From: Rhodoferax sp. OV413
GTDB lineage: Bacteria; Pseudomonadota; Gammaproteobacteria; Burkholderiales; Burkholderiaceae_C
Assembly (NCBI GenBank): GCA_945861785.1
Contig: CAMAWD010000024.1
Location: 1 to 64,000, forward strand
Direction of reading: 5' to 3'
Length of the DNA: 64,000 bases
The position numbers and the translations under genes were made by a program. The notes under the pieces are model-generated. The model saw only the letters and a program-made list of their open reading frames with translations. It had not been told where the DNA came from and did not search any database. Position 1 is the first letter of the stretch, and every line of letters begins with the position of its first letter. Positions 41,743-49,948 of the stretch are shown here, in pieces.

Positions 41743-42762
41743 TCAGCCCCGCTCGTACCAGCCCTTGGAGTGGTTGACGGTGTACACCACCAGCAGCATC
41801 ACTGGCACCTCGATCAATACGCCCACCACTGTCGCCAATGCCGCACCGGACTGGAACCCGAACAGGCTGATCGCCGCTGCCACGGCCAGCTCAAAGAAGT
41901 TGCTGGCGCCGATCAGGGCCGACGGGCAGGCCACGTTGTGCGCCTCACCCACGCGGCGGTTCAGCCAGTAGGCCAGGGATGACGTGAAAAGCACCTGGAT
42001 CAGGATCGGGATGGCCAGCATGGCAATCACCAGCGGCTGGTCGAGGATGGCCCGGCCCTGGAACGCGAACAACAACACCAGGGTGGCCAGCAGCGCCGCC
42101 ACCGACCAGGGGCCGATTTTTTCCAGCATCGCATCGAAAGCCGCCTGCCCCCGCCGTAGCAGCAGCAGCCGGCCCACCTGCGCCAGGATCACCGGGATCA
42201 CGATGTACAAAACGACCGAGGTGAGCAAAGTGTCCCAGGGCACGGTGATCGACGACAGGCCCAACAGCAACGCCACGATGGGCGCGAACGCAAACACCAT
42301 GATGGTGTCATTGAGCGCGACCTGCGAGAGCGTGAACAGCGGGTCGCCATTGGTGAGCCGGCTCCAGACGAACACCATGGCAGTGCAAGGCGCAGCGGCA
42401 AGCAGGATCAAGCCGGCGATGTAGCTGTCGATTTGCTCTGCCGGCAAGTAGGGCGCGAACACCTGGCGGATGAAGATCCAGCCCAGCAGCGCCATGCTGA
42501 AAGGCTTGACCGCCCAGTTGATGAACAGCGTGACGCCGATGCCGCGCCAGTAGCCCCTGACCTGTTGCAACGCACCGAAGTCGACCTTCAGCAGCATCGG
42601 GATGACCATCACCCAGATCAGCAGGCCCACTGGCAAATTGACTTGGGCAATCTCCATGCGGCCGAGTGCCTGGAACGGGCCTGGCAGGAACTGCCCCAGG
42701 GCGATGCCCACCACAATGCACAGAAAAACCCAGACCGTGAGGTAACGCTCAAAAAGGTTCAT
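41743..42762 (-). CDS. acr3: ACR3-family arsenite efflux transporter
   Basis: A 339-residue membrane protein with about ten segments. The start LFERYLTVWVFLCIVVGIALG and AAPCTAMVFVWSRLTNGDP (the conserved Cys of ACR3 in segment 4) and the Glu-containing GASNFFELAVAAAISLFG are typical of ACR3. It extrudes arsenite using the proton motive force. It lies 13 bp downstream of an arsR gene in a leftward operon. Confidence 0.93.
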   Translation of the reverse strand: MNLFERYLTVWVFLCIVVGIALGQFLPGPFQALGRMEIAQVNLPVGLLIWVMVIPMLLKVDFGALQQVRGYWRGIGVTLFINWAVKPFSMALLGWIFIRQVFAPYLPAEQIDSYIAGLILLAAAPCTAMVFVWSRLTNGDPLFTLSQVALNDTIMVFAFAPIVALLLGLSSITVPWDTLLTSVVLYIVIPVILAQVGRLLLLRRGQAAFDAMLEKIGPWSVAALLATLVLLFAFQGRAILDQPLVIAMLAIPILIQVLFTSSLAYWLNRRVGEAHNVACPSALIGASNFFELAVAAAISLFGFQSGAALATVVGVLIEVPVMLLVVYTVNHSKGWYERG

Positions 42763-42775
42763 GCGGTCGTGCGTC

Positions 42776-43102
42776 TCAGTTGGCGCTGCAGGCCGGCGCT
42801 GCGGCGACCAGGCAACTTTCGCCCTGACAGCAGTGCGCCGTGAGGTACCCCAGCAAGTCGTTCATGTGCGCGAACGACGCCCGGTAGATCAGGCTGCGGC
42901 CGTCACGCTCTTGCGACACCAGGTCGGCGCGCACCAGTTCCTTGAGGTGGAACGACAAGGTGGAGGCTGGCACGCCGAGGCTGGCGGACAGGGCACCAGG
43001 GGTCATCCCCTGCGGGCCGACCCCCACCAGGGCCCGAAATATGCGCAGCCGCGCGACCTGGGCCAATGCGGCGAGCGACAGGATGGCGTTCCTTTCTTCC
43101 AT
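42776..43102 (-). CDS. arsR: ArsR-family arsenic repressor 1
   Basis: A 108-residue winged helix repressor (LAQVARLRIFRALVGVGPQG, LGVPASTLSFHLKELVRADLVSQERDGR). The metalloid-sensing Cys are in the C-terminal part, HCCQGESC, not in the DNA-binding helix. Release from DNA by As(III) would open the divergent ars promoters. It is first in the leftward operon with acr3. Confidence 0.9.
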   Translation of the reverse strand: MEERNAILSLAALAQVARLRIFRALVGVGPQGMTPGALSASLGVPASTLSFHLKELVRADLVSQERDGRSLIYRASFAHMNDLLGYLTAHCCQGESCLVAAAPACSAN

Positions 43103-43288
43103 ATTTTCATTATTATCGAAATGTTTATCCTGTCAACCCAGACGGCTTGCTTCTTTGCGCTGGCACGCACCACGCCCCGGTGCTCCACCGGCACCTGCCG
43201 GATGCCGTCACAAAAGCGTCACTGGCCCGTGCGAATATTCAACAGTTCTTGAATTCAGCATGTTTGCAACTTGATCGATGGAGTCAGA
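43103..43288. promoter_or_regulatory. divergent ars promoter region
   Basis: A 186-bp gap separates arsR-acr3 (left) from gapdh-arsJ-arsR (right). An AT-rich dyad-like stretch, TTTCATTATTATCGAAATG, at about 43107-43125 is the best candidate ArsR site, adjacent to the left start codon. No perfect palindrome was found. Confidence 0.45.
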
Positions 43289-44332
43289 ATGAAAGTCGGA
43301 ATCAATGGAATGGGCCGGATCGGCCGGCTGGCATTGCGTGCGGCCCTGGGGGCTGCGGAGCGTCAAGCCGACGACCCGCGCGCGGGAAATCGCCTGGAGG
43401 TGGTTCACCTCAACGAGCTCAAGGGTGGCGCCACCGCCACGGCGCACCTGCTCACCTTCGACAGCGTGCAGGGACGCTGGCGCGAAGACATTGCAGCCCA
43501 GGGTGATGACCAGATCCGCATCGGCAACCGGCAACTTGCGTTCTCGTCCCATGCAACGGCAGCGCAAATCCCGTGGGGCGATCTGGGGGTGGAACTGGTG
43601 CTGGAGTGCACGGGCAAGTTCCTGACACCAGAAACACTGCAGGGGCACCTGGAGCGCGGAGCGAAACGTGTCATCGTGGCGGCACCCGTCAAGGTCGGCG
43701 AGGTGCTGAACGTGGTGGTGGGGGTGAACCACCATCTGTATGACCCGGCGCTGCACCCCATCGTGACGGCCGCTTCCTGCACCACCAATTGCCTGGCGCC
43801 CGTGGTCAAGGTGGTGCATGGCGCCATCGGCATCCGCCACGGGCAGATCACAACCATCCACGACCCGACCAACACCAACCTGATGGTGGATGCCCCGCAC
43901 AAAGACCTGCGTCGCGCACGCAGTGCCATGCTGAGTCTCGCCCCCACCACCACGGGCAGTGCCACCGCGATTGCACTGATCTACCCGGAACTGAAAGGCA
44001 AGCTCAACGGGCACGCGGTTCGCGCGCCGGTTCTCAACGCCTCGTTGACAGACTGCGTGTTCGAGATGAAACGTGAAACTTCGGCGCAGGAAGTCAACGC
44101 CTTGTTCGCCGCCGCAGCAAAAGGCCCCCTGGCCGGCATCCTGGGCTACGAGGACCGCCCGCTGGTGAGCGCCGATTACGCCCGCGACACACGCAGCGCC
44201 ATCGTGGACGGCTTGTCCACCATGGTGACCGACGGCACGCTGCTCAAGATCTACGCCTGGTACGACAACGAGATGGCCTACGCCTGCCGCATGGTCGACC
44301 TGGCCTGCCACATGGAATCCGTCGGGATCTGA
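43289..44332 (+). CDS. ArsJ-associated glyceraldehyde-3-phosphate dehydrogenase
   Basis: A 347-residue [23 protein letters not shown]-binding start, catalytic Cys in [24 protein letters not shown] and [11 protein letters not shown]. In ars operons this paralogue uses arsenate in place of phosphate, giving 1-arseno-3-phosphoglycerate that ArsJ exports. The next gene is arsJ, one base after the stop, which fixes this role rather than glycolysis. ATG 43289 gives the canonical N-terminus. Confidence 0.92.
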   Translation: MKVGINGMGRIGRLALRAALGAAERQADDPRAGNRLEVVHLNELKGGATATAHLLTFDSVQGRWREDIAAQGDDQIRIGNRQLAFSSHATAAQIPWGDLGVELVLECTGKFLTPETLQGHLERGAKRVIVAAPVKVGEVLNVVVGVNHHLYDPALHPIVTAASCTTNCLAPVVKVVHGAIGIRHGQITTIHDPTNTNLMVDAPHKDLRRARSAMLSLAPTTTGSATAIALIYPELKGKLNGHAVRAPVLNASLTDCVFEMKRETSAQEVNALFAAAAKGPLAGILGYEDRPLVSADYARDTRSAIVDGLSTMVTDGTLLKIYAWYDNEMAYACRMVDLACHMESVGI

Positions 44333-44333
44333 C

Positions 44334-45590
44334 GTGGCGACACAGGAAGCCACCAACCCGGCGGGGCGCAGCGCAGCGCGCAACTACGCCATCGTCACCA
44401 GCGCCTACTGGGGCTTCACGCTCACGGACGGCGCATTGCGCATGCTGGTGCTGCTGCATTTCTACAAGCTGGGTTATTCACCTTTTGCCCTGGCCTTCCT
44501 GTTTCTGCTGTACGAAGCCGCAGGTATTGCCGCCAACCTGATCGGCGGCTGGCTTGCCACCCGCTATGGCATCGCTCGCATGCTGACGGTGGGTCTCACG
44601 ACACAAATCGCGGGTTTCCTGCTGTTGTCCGCCCTGTCCCCGGAGTGGTCGCCGGCCTTGTCGGTTGCCTGGGTGGTGCTGGCGCAAGGTGTCTGCGGCG
44701 TGGCCAAAGACCTGACCAAGACGGCCAGCAAGTCGGCGATCAAGCTGACAGCCGGTGAGGCATCGGGGCAACTCTTCCAATGGGTGGCGTGGTTCACCGG
44801 CAGCAAGAACGCCATGAAGGGCATCGGTTTCTTCCTCGGTGGTGTGCTGCTCGAGGTCGTGGGATTCAAGGGCGCGCTCTGGCTGATGGCGGCCTTGCTT
44901 GCGCTGGTGCTGGCCGGTGTCGTGATTTTTGTACCCCAACTGATGGGCAAGAACAAGGCGTCCAAATCGGCCAAGGAGCTGTTTGCCAAGAACCGGGCAA
45001 TCAACCTGCTGGCAGCAGCACGTGTCGTGTTGTTTGGCGCAAGGGATGTCTGGTTCGTGGTGGGGGTGCCGGTGTTTCTCTACGCCTCCGGGTGGTCACG
45101 CCCGATGGTGGGTGGTTTTCTGGCGCTGTGGACCATCGGTTACGGGGCGGTGCAGGCATTCGCCCCGCACCTGGTCAAACGCAGCGACGACGGCTTGAGT
45201 GCGGAGGTGCCAGCGGCACGGCTCTGGTCCGCCATGCTGGCGGTCATTCCGGTGTTGATCGCGATCGCGGTGGCCCTGAAAGTGGACCACCTGGAATGGG
45301 TCGTCGTAGGTGGCCTGGGCGTCTTCGGATTCGCATTCGCAGTCAATTCATCGGTTCATTCCTACCTGATTCTGGCGTACGCCGGGTCCGAAAAGGCCGC
45401 GGAGGATGTCGGGTTCTATTACGCGGCCAATGCCGCCGGCCGCTTCTTCGGCACGTTGATGTCCGGCCTGCTCTACCAGTGGGGGGGCCTGCTCTACGCG
45501 TTGTCGGGCTCGGCTGTGATGCTGGTCGCTTGCTGGCTCGTCACCCTGGCCTTGCCTGTGACCAAACCTCTGCAAAGCACACCCGCATGA
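44334..45590 (+). CDS. arsJ: organoarsenical efflux MFS transporter ArsJ
   Basis: A 418-residue MFS protein with 11-12 membrane segments (NYAIVTSAYWGFTLTDGALRM, AGIAANLIGGWLATRYGIAR, GVAKDLTKTASKSAIK). ArsJ exports 1-arseno-3-phosphoglycerate made by the preceding GAPDH; the unstable product hydrolyses outside to arsenate. It starts with GTG 44334 and overlaps arsR2 by 4 bp. Confidence 0.92.
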   Translation: MATQEATNPAGRSAARNYAIVTSAYWGFTLTDGALRMLVLLHFYKLGYSPFALAFLFLLYEAAGIAANLIGGWLATRYGIARMLTVGLTTQIAGFLLLSALSPEWSPALSVAWVVLAQGVCGVAKDLTKTASKSAIKLTAGEASGQLFQWVAWFTGSKNAMKGIGFFLGGVLLEVVGFKGALWLMAALLALVLAGVVIFVPQLMGKNKASKSAKELFAKNRAINLLAAARVVLFGARDVWFVVGVPVFLYASGWSRPMVGGFLALWTIGYGAVQAFAPHLVKRSDDGLSAEVPAARLWSAMLAVIPVLIAIAVALKVDHLEWVVVGGLGVFGFAFAVNSSVHSYLILAYAGSEKAAEDVGFYYAANAAGRFFGTLMSGLLYQWGGLLYALSGSAVMLVACWLVTLALPVTKPLQSTPA

Positions 45591-45916
45591 CCGAGCAGGA
45601 AGTGGTTCGCGCACTCGACTCGATCGCGCACTTGTCGCGCCTGCAGATATTCAGGCTGTTGGTGGTGGCAGGAACCAGTGGCGCGACTCCCAAAACCTTG
45701 TCGGAAGCCTTGGCCATCCCGGGCACCGGACTGTCGTTTCACTTGAAAGAACTCACCCATGCGGGCCTGATCACGCAAGAACGCAACGGCCGAAACCTGA
45801 TCTACCGGGCGTCTTTCGCCACGATGAACGAATTGGTCGGCTTTCTCACGCTGAACTGCTGCCAAGGGCAAGCTTGCGAACTGGCCGATGCCCAGGCAGC
45901 ATGCAGCACTTGCTGA
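45587..45916 (+). CDS. arsR: ArsR-family arsenic repressor 2
   Basis: A 109-residue paralogue of ArsR1, similar throughout (LSFHLKELTHAGLITQERNG, IYRASFATMNELVGFL) and with the same C-terminal Cys set NCCQGQAC. It closes the rightward ars operon. Two repressors of the same subtype at both ends of one island suggest they may bind the same or related operators. Confidence 0.9.
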   Translation: MTEQEVVRALDSIAHLSRLQIFRLLVVAGTSGATPKTLSEALAIPGTGLSFHLKELTHAGLITQERNGRNLIYRASFATMNELVGFLTLNCCQGQACELADAQAACSTC

Positions 45917-45994
45917 AGCCAGATCAGCGACATCCATGTCGGCCCGACGATTCGAAACCAGTACCTGCGGCGCATCGCCGACCGGGTCAACAGC
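45917..45994 (+). pseudogene. metallophosphoesterase fragment
   Basis: In frame, SQISDIHVGPTIRNQYLRRI and ADRVN match the N-terminal DxH motif region of calcineurin-like phosphoesterases, then the similarity stops. No start or rest of the gene is present. It is a short scar at the right end of the ars island. Confidence 0.45.
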
Positions 45995-46082
45995 TGTCAG
46001 TCACCCAACTTTATTGCGCTCAGTACCTCTCGAGCACATATTGAGGCACTCCGGTTCGTCGACGACTCGGGGGAATACTCCG

Positions 46083-46127
46083 AAAAACACCCAATAAAAG
46101 TATAATTTCTACTCAATGGGTGTTTTT
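46083..46127. promoter_or_regulatory. inverted repeat around the brnT promoter and start
   Basis: AAAAACACCCA at 46083-46093 and TGGGTGTTTTT at 46117-46127 are perfect 11-bp arms. Between them is a consensus -10, TATAAT, at 46101-46106, and the right arm covers the brnT start codon at 46116. This layout fits autoregulation by the BrnTA complex. Confidence 0.65.
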
Positions 46128-46400
46128 GAACTCGATCAAGCAAAGAGCCAGTCCAACTTGGCAAAACATGGGATCGACTTCAACGATGCCCAGATGCTCT
46201 GGACAGACTCCGGGTTGCTTGAGATCCCGGCAAGAACAGATGATGAGGCGCGCTATCTGGTGATTGGGCTTGTCGACGGCAAGCACTGGTCGGCCGTCAT
46301 AACCTATCGGGGTCCGAATATCAGACTGATTTCGGTTCGTCGGTCACGCTTTGAGGAGGTGGAGTTGTATGAAAGCCAAGACGTTCGAAGAGCAGTTTGA
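46116..46400 (+). CDS. brnT: BrnT-family toxin
   Basis: A 94-residue RelE-like ribonuclease toxin: FELDQAKSQSNLAKHGIDFNDAQMLW at the start, DDEARYLVIGLVDGKHWSAVITYRG and RLISVRRSRFEEVELYE are the family hallmarks. BrnT blocks translation by RNA cleavage. The toxin gene is first, antitoxin second, as in other brnTA operons, and the two overlap by 32 bp. Confidence 0.9.
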   Translation: MGVFELDQAKSQSNLAKHGIDFNDAQMLWTDSGLLEIPARTDDEARYLVIGLVDGKHWSAVITYRGPNIRLISVRRSRFEEVELYESQDVRRAV

Positions 46401-46644
46401 CGCCGGCGTCGATATCACCGGGTCTTTGGACTTGTCCAAGGCAAAACGTGTGTTGCTGGCACCAAGACGCGTAAACGTCGACTTTCCAGCCTGGATGGTC
46501 GACTCACTGGATCGCGAAGCAAATAGGCTGGGTGTCACTCGCCAATCGGTCATCAAGGTTTGGCTTGCCGAGCGCCTGGAGGCATCGTCTGCCAATAAAG
46601 GGGCCCATCACGCGCGCACCGATTCGGCGGCGCGCCGCTTGTGA
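46369..46644 (+). CDS. brnA: BrnA-family antitoxin
   Basis: A 91-residue protein with an N-terminal toxin-binding part (KTFEEQFDAGVDITGSLDLSKA) and a C-terminal ribbon-helix-helix (RRVNVDFPAWMVDSLDREAN, LGVTRQSVIKVWLAERL). AGGAGGT lies 7 bp before ATG 46369. It neutralises BrnT and represses the operon, probably through the inverted repeat at 46083-46127. Confidence 0.88.
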   Translation: MKAKTFEEQFDAGVDITGSLDLSKAKRVLLAPRRVNVDFPAWMVDSLDREANRLGVTRQSVIKVWLAERLEASSANKGAHHARTDSAARRL

Positions 46645-46843
46645 ATTGCGACGCTCGTCACGCATCGACAGTCCGCACTCTTGAGCGGGCTCACATCGGC
46701 TACGGGAGGGTCCTGAACGCAACAGACGCCAGGTGGCCCGCTCTTGACAGTGCGGTGCGCTGCTTCCTGCGTGCCGGCGGCTTCCCGCGCCGGACCGGTT
46801 CCGTCTCGCCAGAGTGACGCTGGAAAGGGCGAGGTGCAGGTTA

Positions 46844-47189
46844 CGCCGCTCGGCCCTTGGTCTTGCAGCCCAAGCTGGTGACGCCCGTGCTGCAGGTGGT
46901 GCAGCGCGTGACCACGCGCCATCTGCTCGGCCAGGCTGGGCTCAAGCCTGACGAAGCCGACAACGACGGCGATTCGGACGAGGCCCGCACGCTCAGGCCG
47001 CTGCAGGGTGCAGCGTGTACCTACCGCATCGCTTTCGGTTCGCGCGCCAGGCAGAAGGTGTTGACGGTGCAGGGTGCGATGCCCAGGCAGACGGCGTTCA
47101 GGCAACCCCTGTGCGCCGACATCAATGGAAACAAAGTGACACGCAGCCGTGCGCTGCGCGGCCGATGCCATACACCAGATTGACACAGT
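46844..47189 (+). pseudogene. IS91-family transposase remnant next to the CRISPR array
   Basis: The frame reads QPKLVTPVLQVVQRVTTRHL, LGQAGLKPDEAD, then jumps to DSDEARTLRPLQGAACTYRI and QKVLTVQGAMPRQTAF, then QPLCADINGN and a frameshift to HAAVRCAADA. These are separate blocks of an IS91/IS1294-type transposase with its N-terminus and a large internal part deleted. The remnant runs directly into the first CRISPR repeat at 47190 without a gap. No functional protein is expected. Confidence 0.75.
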
Positions 47190-48677
47190 GTCTTAATCCC
47201 TTTGAATTCAGGGCGTGATAAATACCCGCAGAGGATTCAAGGGTCAAGTATCTGGTGTCGTCTTAATCCCTTTGAATTCAGGGCGTGATAAATACGCTCA
47301 GAGGCTGGCTTGGGCCTGCTCGTCGAGTCTTAATCCCTTTGAATTCAGGGCGTGATAAATACACAGCGGGGCCTGACCTTTACGAAGGATTCCGCAGTCT
47401 TAATCCCTTTGAATTCAGGGCGTGATAAATACCTTCATCGACCGGCATGGCGGCATGGCCGCGTAGGTCTTAATCCCTTTGAATTCAGGGCGTGATAAAT
47501 ACTCAGAAAGCTTTCCATGTCCAAAATTACTGCACGTCTTAATCCCTTTGAATTCAGGGCGTGATAAATACACGCATTCAGGCTGAGTACAACCGACAAC
47601 AACGTCTTAATCCCTTTGAATTCAGGGCGTGATAAATACTCCTGATCTTGGAGATGTCCAAGAAGTGGATGGGTCTTAATCCCTTTGAATTCAGGGCGTG
47701 ATAAATACTAATCATACGGTTTCATTGAACGATGTTCACCCAGTCTTAATCCCTTTGAATTCAGGGCGTGATAAATACTCGTCGGAACTGGCTATGGACC
47801 GACCCCGTGGGTCTTAATCCCTTTGAATTCAGGGCGTGATAAATACTTGTCTTTCCATGTGAAACCCAGCACCCAGCGTCGTCTTAATCCCTTTGAATTC
47901 AGGGCGTGATAAATACTCCGAGCCGATAGCGTCAAGGCCTTGTCTGATTTTGTCTTAATCCCTTTGAATTCAGGGCGTGATAAATACTAATCATACGGTT
48001 TCATTGAACGATGTTCACCCAGTCTTAATCCCTTTGAATTCAGGGCGTGATAAATACGAAGACCCAGCGCGTGAACGCAACACGTTCTGGGTCTTAATCC
48101 CTTTGAATTCAGGGCGTGATAAATACCGAAGAGCATGGGACAAGGTCGGTGGCCGGAGGTCTTAATCCCTTTGAATTCAGGGCGTGATAAATACCTACTG
48201 TCGGCCGCGCCATTGGGTATGGCGTTTGGTCTTAATCCCTTTGAATTCAGGGCGTGATAAATACATACGCTGACTTTGACTACACTCATGCACGTATTGT
48301 CTTAATCCCTTTGAATTCAGGGCGTGATAAATACTGTGCAACGAACGATATCGCAAAATGTCTCACCGTCTTAATCCCTTTGAATTCAGGGCGTGATAAA
48401 TACGCCGGGCCGCCGAGTATGCCGAGGCCGCCAGTCTTAATCCCTTTGAATTCAGGGCGTGATAAATACCCTATGCTGAAAGAACCACCGCCGCCGAGGC
48501 CGGTCTTAATCCCTTTGAATTCAGGGCGTGATAAATACCGCAAGCGTTTCCCGCGTTGTCAGTGTTCGAGAGTCTTAATCCCTTTGAATTCAGGGCGTGA
48601 TAAATACCATCGCCCTTGCCGCCCTGATCGCATCGCTGGATGTCTTAATCCCTTTGAATTCAGGGCGTGATAAATAC
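47190..48677. CRISPR. CRISPR array, 22 repeats and 21 spacers
   Basis: Twenty-two identical 36-bp repeats start at 47190, 47260, 47327, 47397, 47467, 47536, 47604, 47673, 47743, 47811, 47881, 47952, 48022, 48091, 48159, 48229, 48299, 48368, 48434, 48503, 48572 and 48642. On the plus strand the repeat begins GTCTTAATCCC, has TTTGAATTCAGGGCG inside and ends TGATAAATAC; CCCT and AGGG can pair. Spacers are 30-35 bp, mostly 33-34. Spacer 8 (47709-47742) and spacer 12 (47988-48021) are identical. No terminal repeat is degenerate, so orientation is not given by decay. I infer transcription on the minus strand because that strand ends in GGGATTAAGAC, like the GGGATTGAAAC 3' ends of many type I/III repeats, and because the cas genes point the same way. 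Confidence 0.97.
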
Positions 48678-48765
48678 CGCATGCACCAAAAAACACTGTC
48701 CCGACAAGCACTTGCGACAGTGGTTGACGGTATTGGCGCGGCATCAGGAGCTTAACCCACCACGC
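48678..48765 (-). promoter_or_regulatory. candidate CRISPR leader
   Basis: The 88 bp between the cas2-like stop and the last repeat are the only non-repeat, non-coding sequence on the cas side. Read on the minus strand it contains CACTGTCGCAAGTG, a dyad, and a T-rich stretch (GTGTTTTTTGG) just before the first repeat. The opposite end of the array is occupied by a transposase remnant, which makes this side the likely leader and site of spacer insertion. It is short for a leader, so crRNA may rely on readthrough from the cas operon. Confidence 0.45.
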
Positions 48766-49059
48766 CTATTGCAGGCTCAGGGTCGGCAAAATATTCAGTG
48801 GCAGCATGGATTGGCCGATGGTGTCATATTGCGGCTGCGCTGGCAACCCGTAGGCCCGAACGTCGTCGGCGCGGGTGTCGATCAACTGGCCCAGTTCCAC
48901 CAGCAGCCGACGCATTTTGGCCGCAGATGCGTCGACCAGGAAGACGGAGTACTGCACTGGCACACCCTGCTTTTTCAGAAACCGGAACACCCGACCCAGC
49001 CGCCGCTTGTCCCGGATGTCGTAACACACCAGCCACTGGCCAGAGTCGAATTGGCTCAT
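48766..49059 (-). CDS. cas2: Cas2-type protein (array-proximal copy)
   Basis: A 97-residue ferredoxin-fold Cas2: SGQWLVCYDIRDKRRLGRVF with the Asp at the end of strand 1, FLKKQGVPVQYSVFLVDASA, and DDVRAYGLPAQPQYDTIG. ATG 49059 is chosen; an ATG 18 bp upstream is possible. It is the last gene of the four-gene adaptation operon, 64 bp after the Cas1-like gene. Sequence is clearly different from the second Cas2 at 50966-51250, so this is not a recent duplication. Confidence 0.9.
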   Translation of the reverse strand: MSQFDSGQWLVCYDIRDKRRLGRVFRFLKKQGVPVQYSVFLVDASAAKMRRLLVELGQLIDTRADDVRAYGLPAQPQYDTIGQSMLPLNILPTLSLQ

Positions 49060-49123
49060 GGTGATGCCACCGTGCAATCCGGTGCAGCATCATTTGCCAC
49101 AGCCATGGTGACAAGCCGGCGGT

Positions 49124-49948
49124 TCACGGCAGCAACTCCTTGCCTGCCAGCCGTTGCAGGCTGAGCAGATGCAGCAACAAGGCGCTGGCGTTGCGGGCCT
49201 GCCAACGCTCGAACGCGAGCGCGGTCTCCGGCCTGGCATCGACCTGGTCTGCCAGCGGGCCGCAGCACAGGTTCATTTCCGCCCACAACAGCCAGGTCAG
49301 ATCGTGCGCCAGCAACACTGGTTCGCCACCGGGGCCCAGTTGGACCGGCAACAAGGCGTGGGCCTGCAGTTGCTGCGCCACGCAGGCGGCGATCAGGCCC
49401 TGCAATGCCGATGGCAAATGCGCCGCGAGCGTGGCGCCATAGACCCAGCTGCGCTTGGTTGTCTCCCACTGCGCGGGCGAAATGGGTGGGCCGTCGGTGC
49501 GGCCCCACTGCAACTGCACCTGCATGCGCCGGGATTTCAGCCAGTGCTGGTACCGTGCGTGGCCATCCGGGGTTTCCAGCAGCAGGTCCAGAGTGGAGGC
49601 AAACGATGCGTTCTGCGAATGGTGGCTGTGCAGGCTGCCCAGGGCATCACCATGGTGGTCGAGCCAGCAGATGCTCAAGCGGCGCTGCATGCACAGTTGC
49701 AGGGCGGCACCGCTCCAGTCCAGCGTGGTGCTGCTGACGACACGCGCCACGCGTTGCAACGGAAAGCGCAGGCGGCGAGGCGGCTCGCCCGCACGCTGGG
49801 TGACGATGACCAGTGCGTCGCCGCCCGCGTCCACCCGCTGGCACGCGGCCTCTTGCAGGTACAGGGTGCGGGCGTCCGCGCCACGGGTGGCCAAGGCGCC
49901 GTCGGCGGCCGACCGGGTGCGAAGCACGCGCTGCGCGTGGGCTAACAC
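49124..49948 (-). CDS. divergent Cas1-like protein lacking catalytic residues
   Basis: A 274-residue protein. Residues about 27-110 follow the Cas1 N-terminal beta domain (TLYLQEAACQRVDAGGDALV, RFPLQRVARVVSSTTLDWSG, LQLCMQRRLSICWLDHHGDALG), and LLAHDLTWLLWAEMNL near 212-227 sits where Cas1 has its SLAxDLxExFR helix. The catalytic Glu and His of Cas1 have no visible equivalents; only an Asp is aligned. The GTG start overlaps the end of cas1 by 7 bp (GTGTTAG), implying co-translation and probably a heteromeric complex. It could alternatively be an unknown accessory protein, but position and fold pattern favour a Cas1 paralogue. Confidence 0.7.
   Translation of the reverse strand: MLAHAQRVLRTRSAADGALATRGADARTLYLQEAACQRVDAGGDALVIVTQRAGEPPRRLRFPLQRVARVVSSTTLDWSGAALQLCMQRRLSICWLDHHGDALGSLHSHHSQNASFASTLDLLLETPDGHARYQHWLKSRRMQVQLQWGRTDGPPISPAQWETTKRSWVYGATLAAHLPSALQGLIAACVAQQLQAHALLPVQLGPGGEPVLLAHDLTWLLWAEMNLCCGPLADQVDARPETALAFERWQARNASALLLHLLSLQRLAGKELLP

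Noticed and set aside
47977-48670. Several short open frames inside the CRISPR array
   Set aside because: Their residues are translations of the repeat (NPFEFRA or LIPLNSGRDKY) alternating with spacers; they are not proteins.
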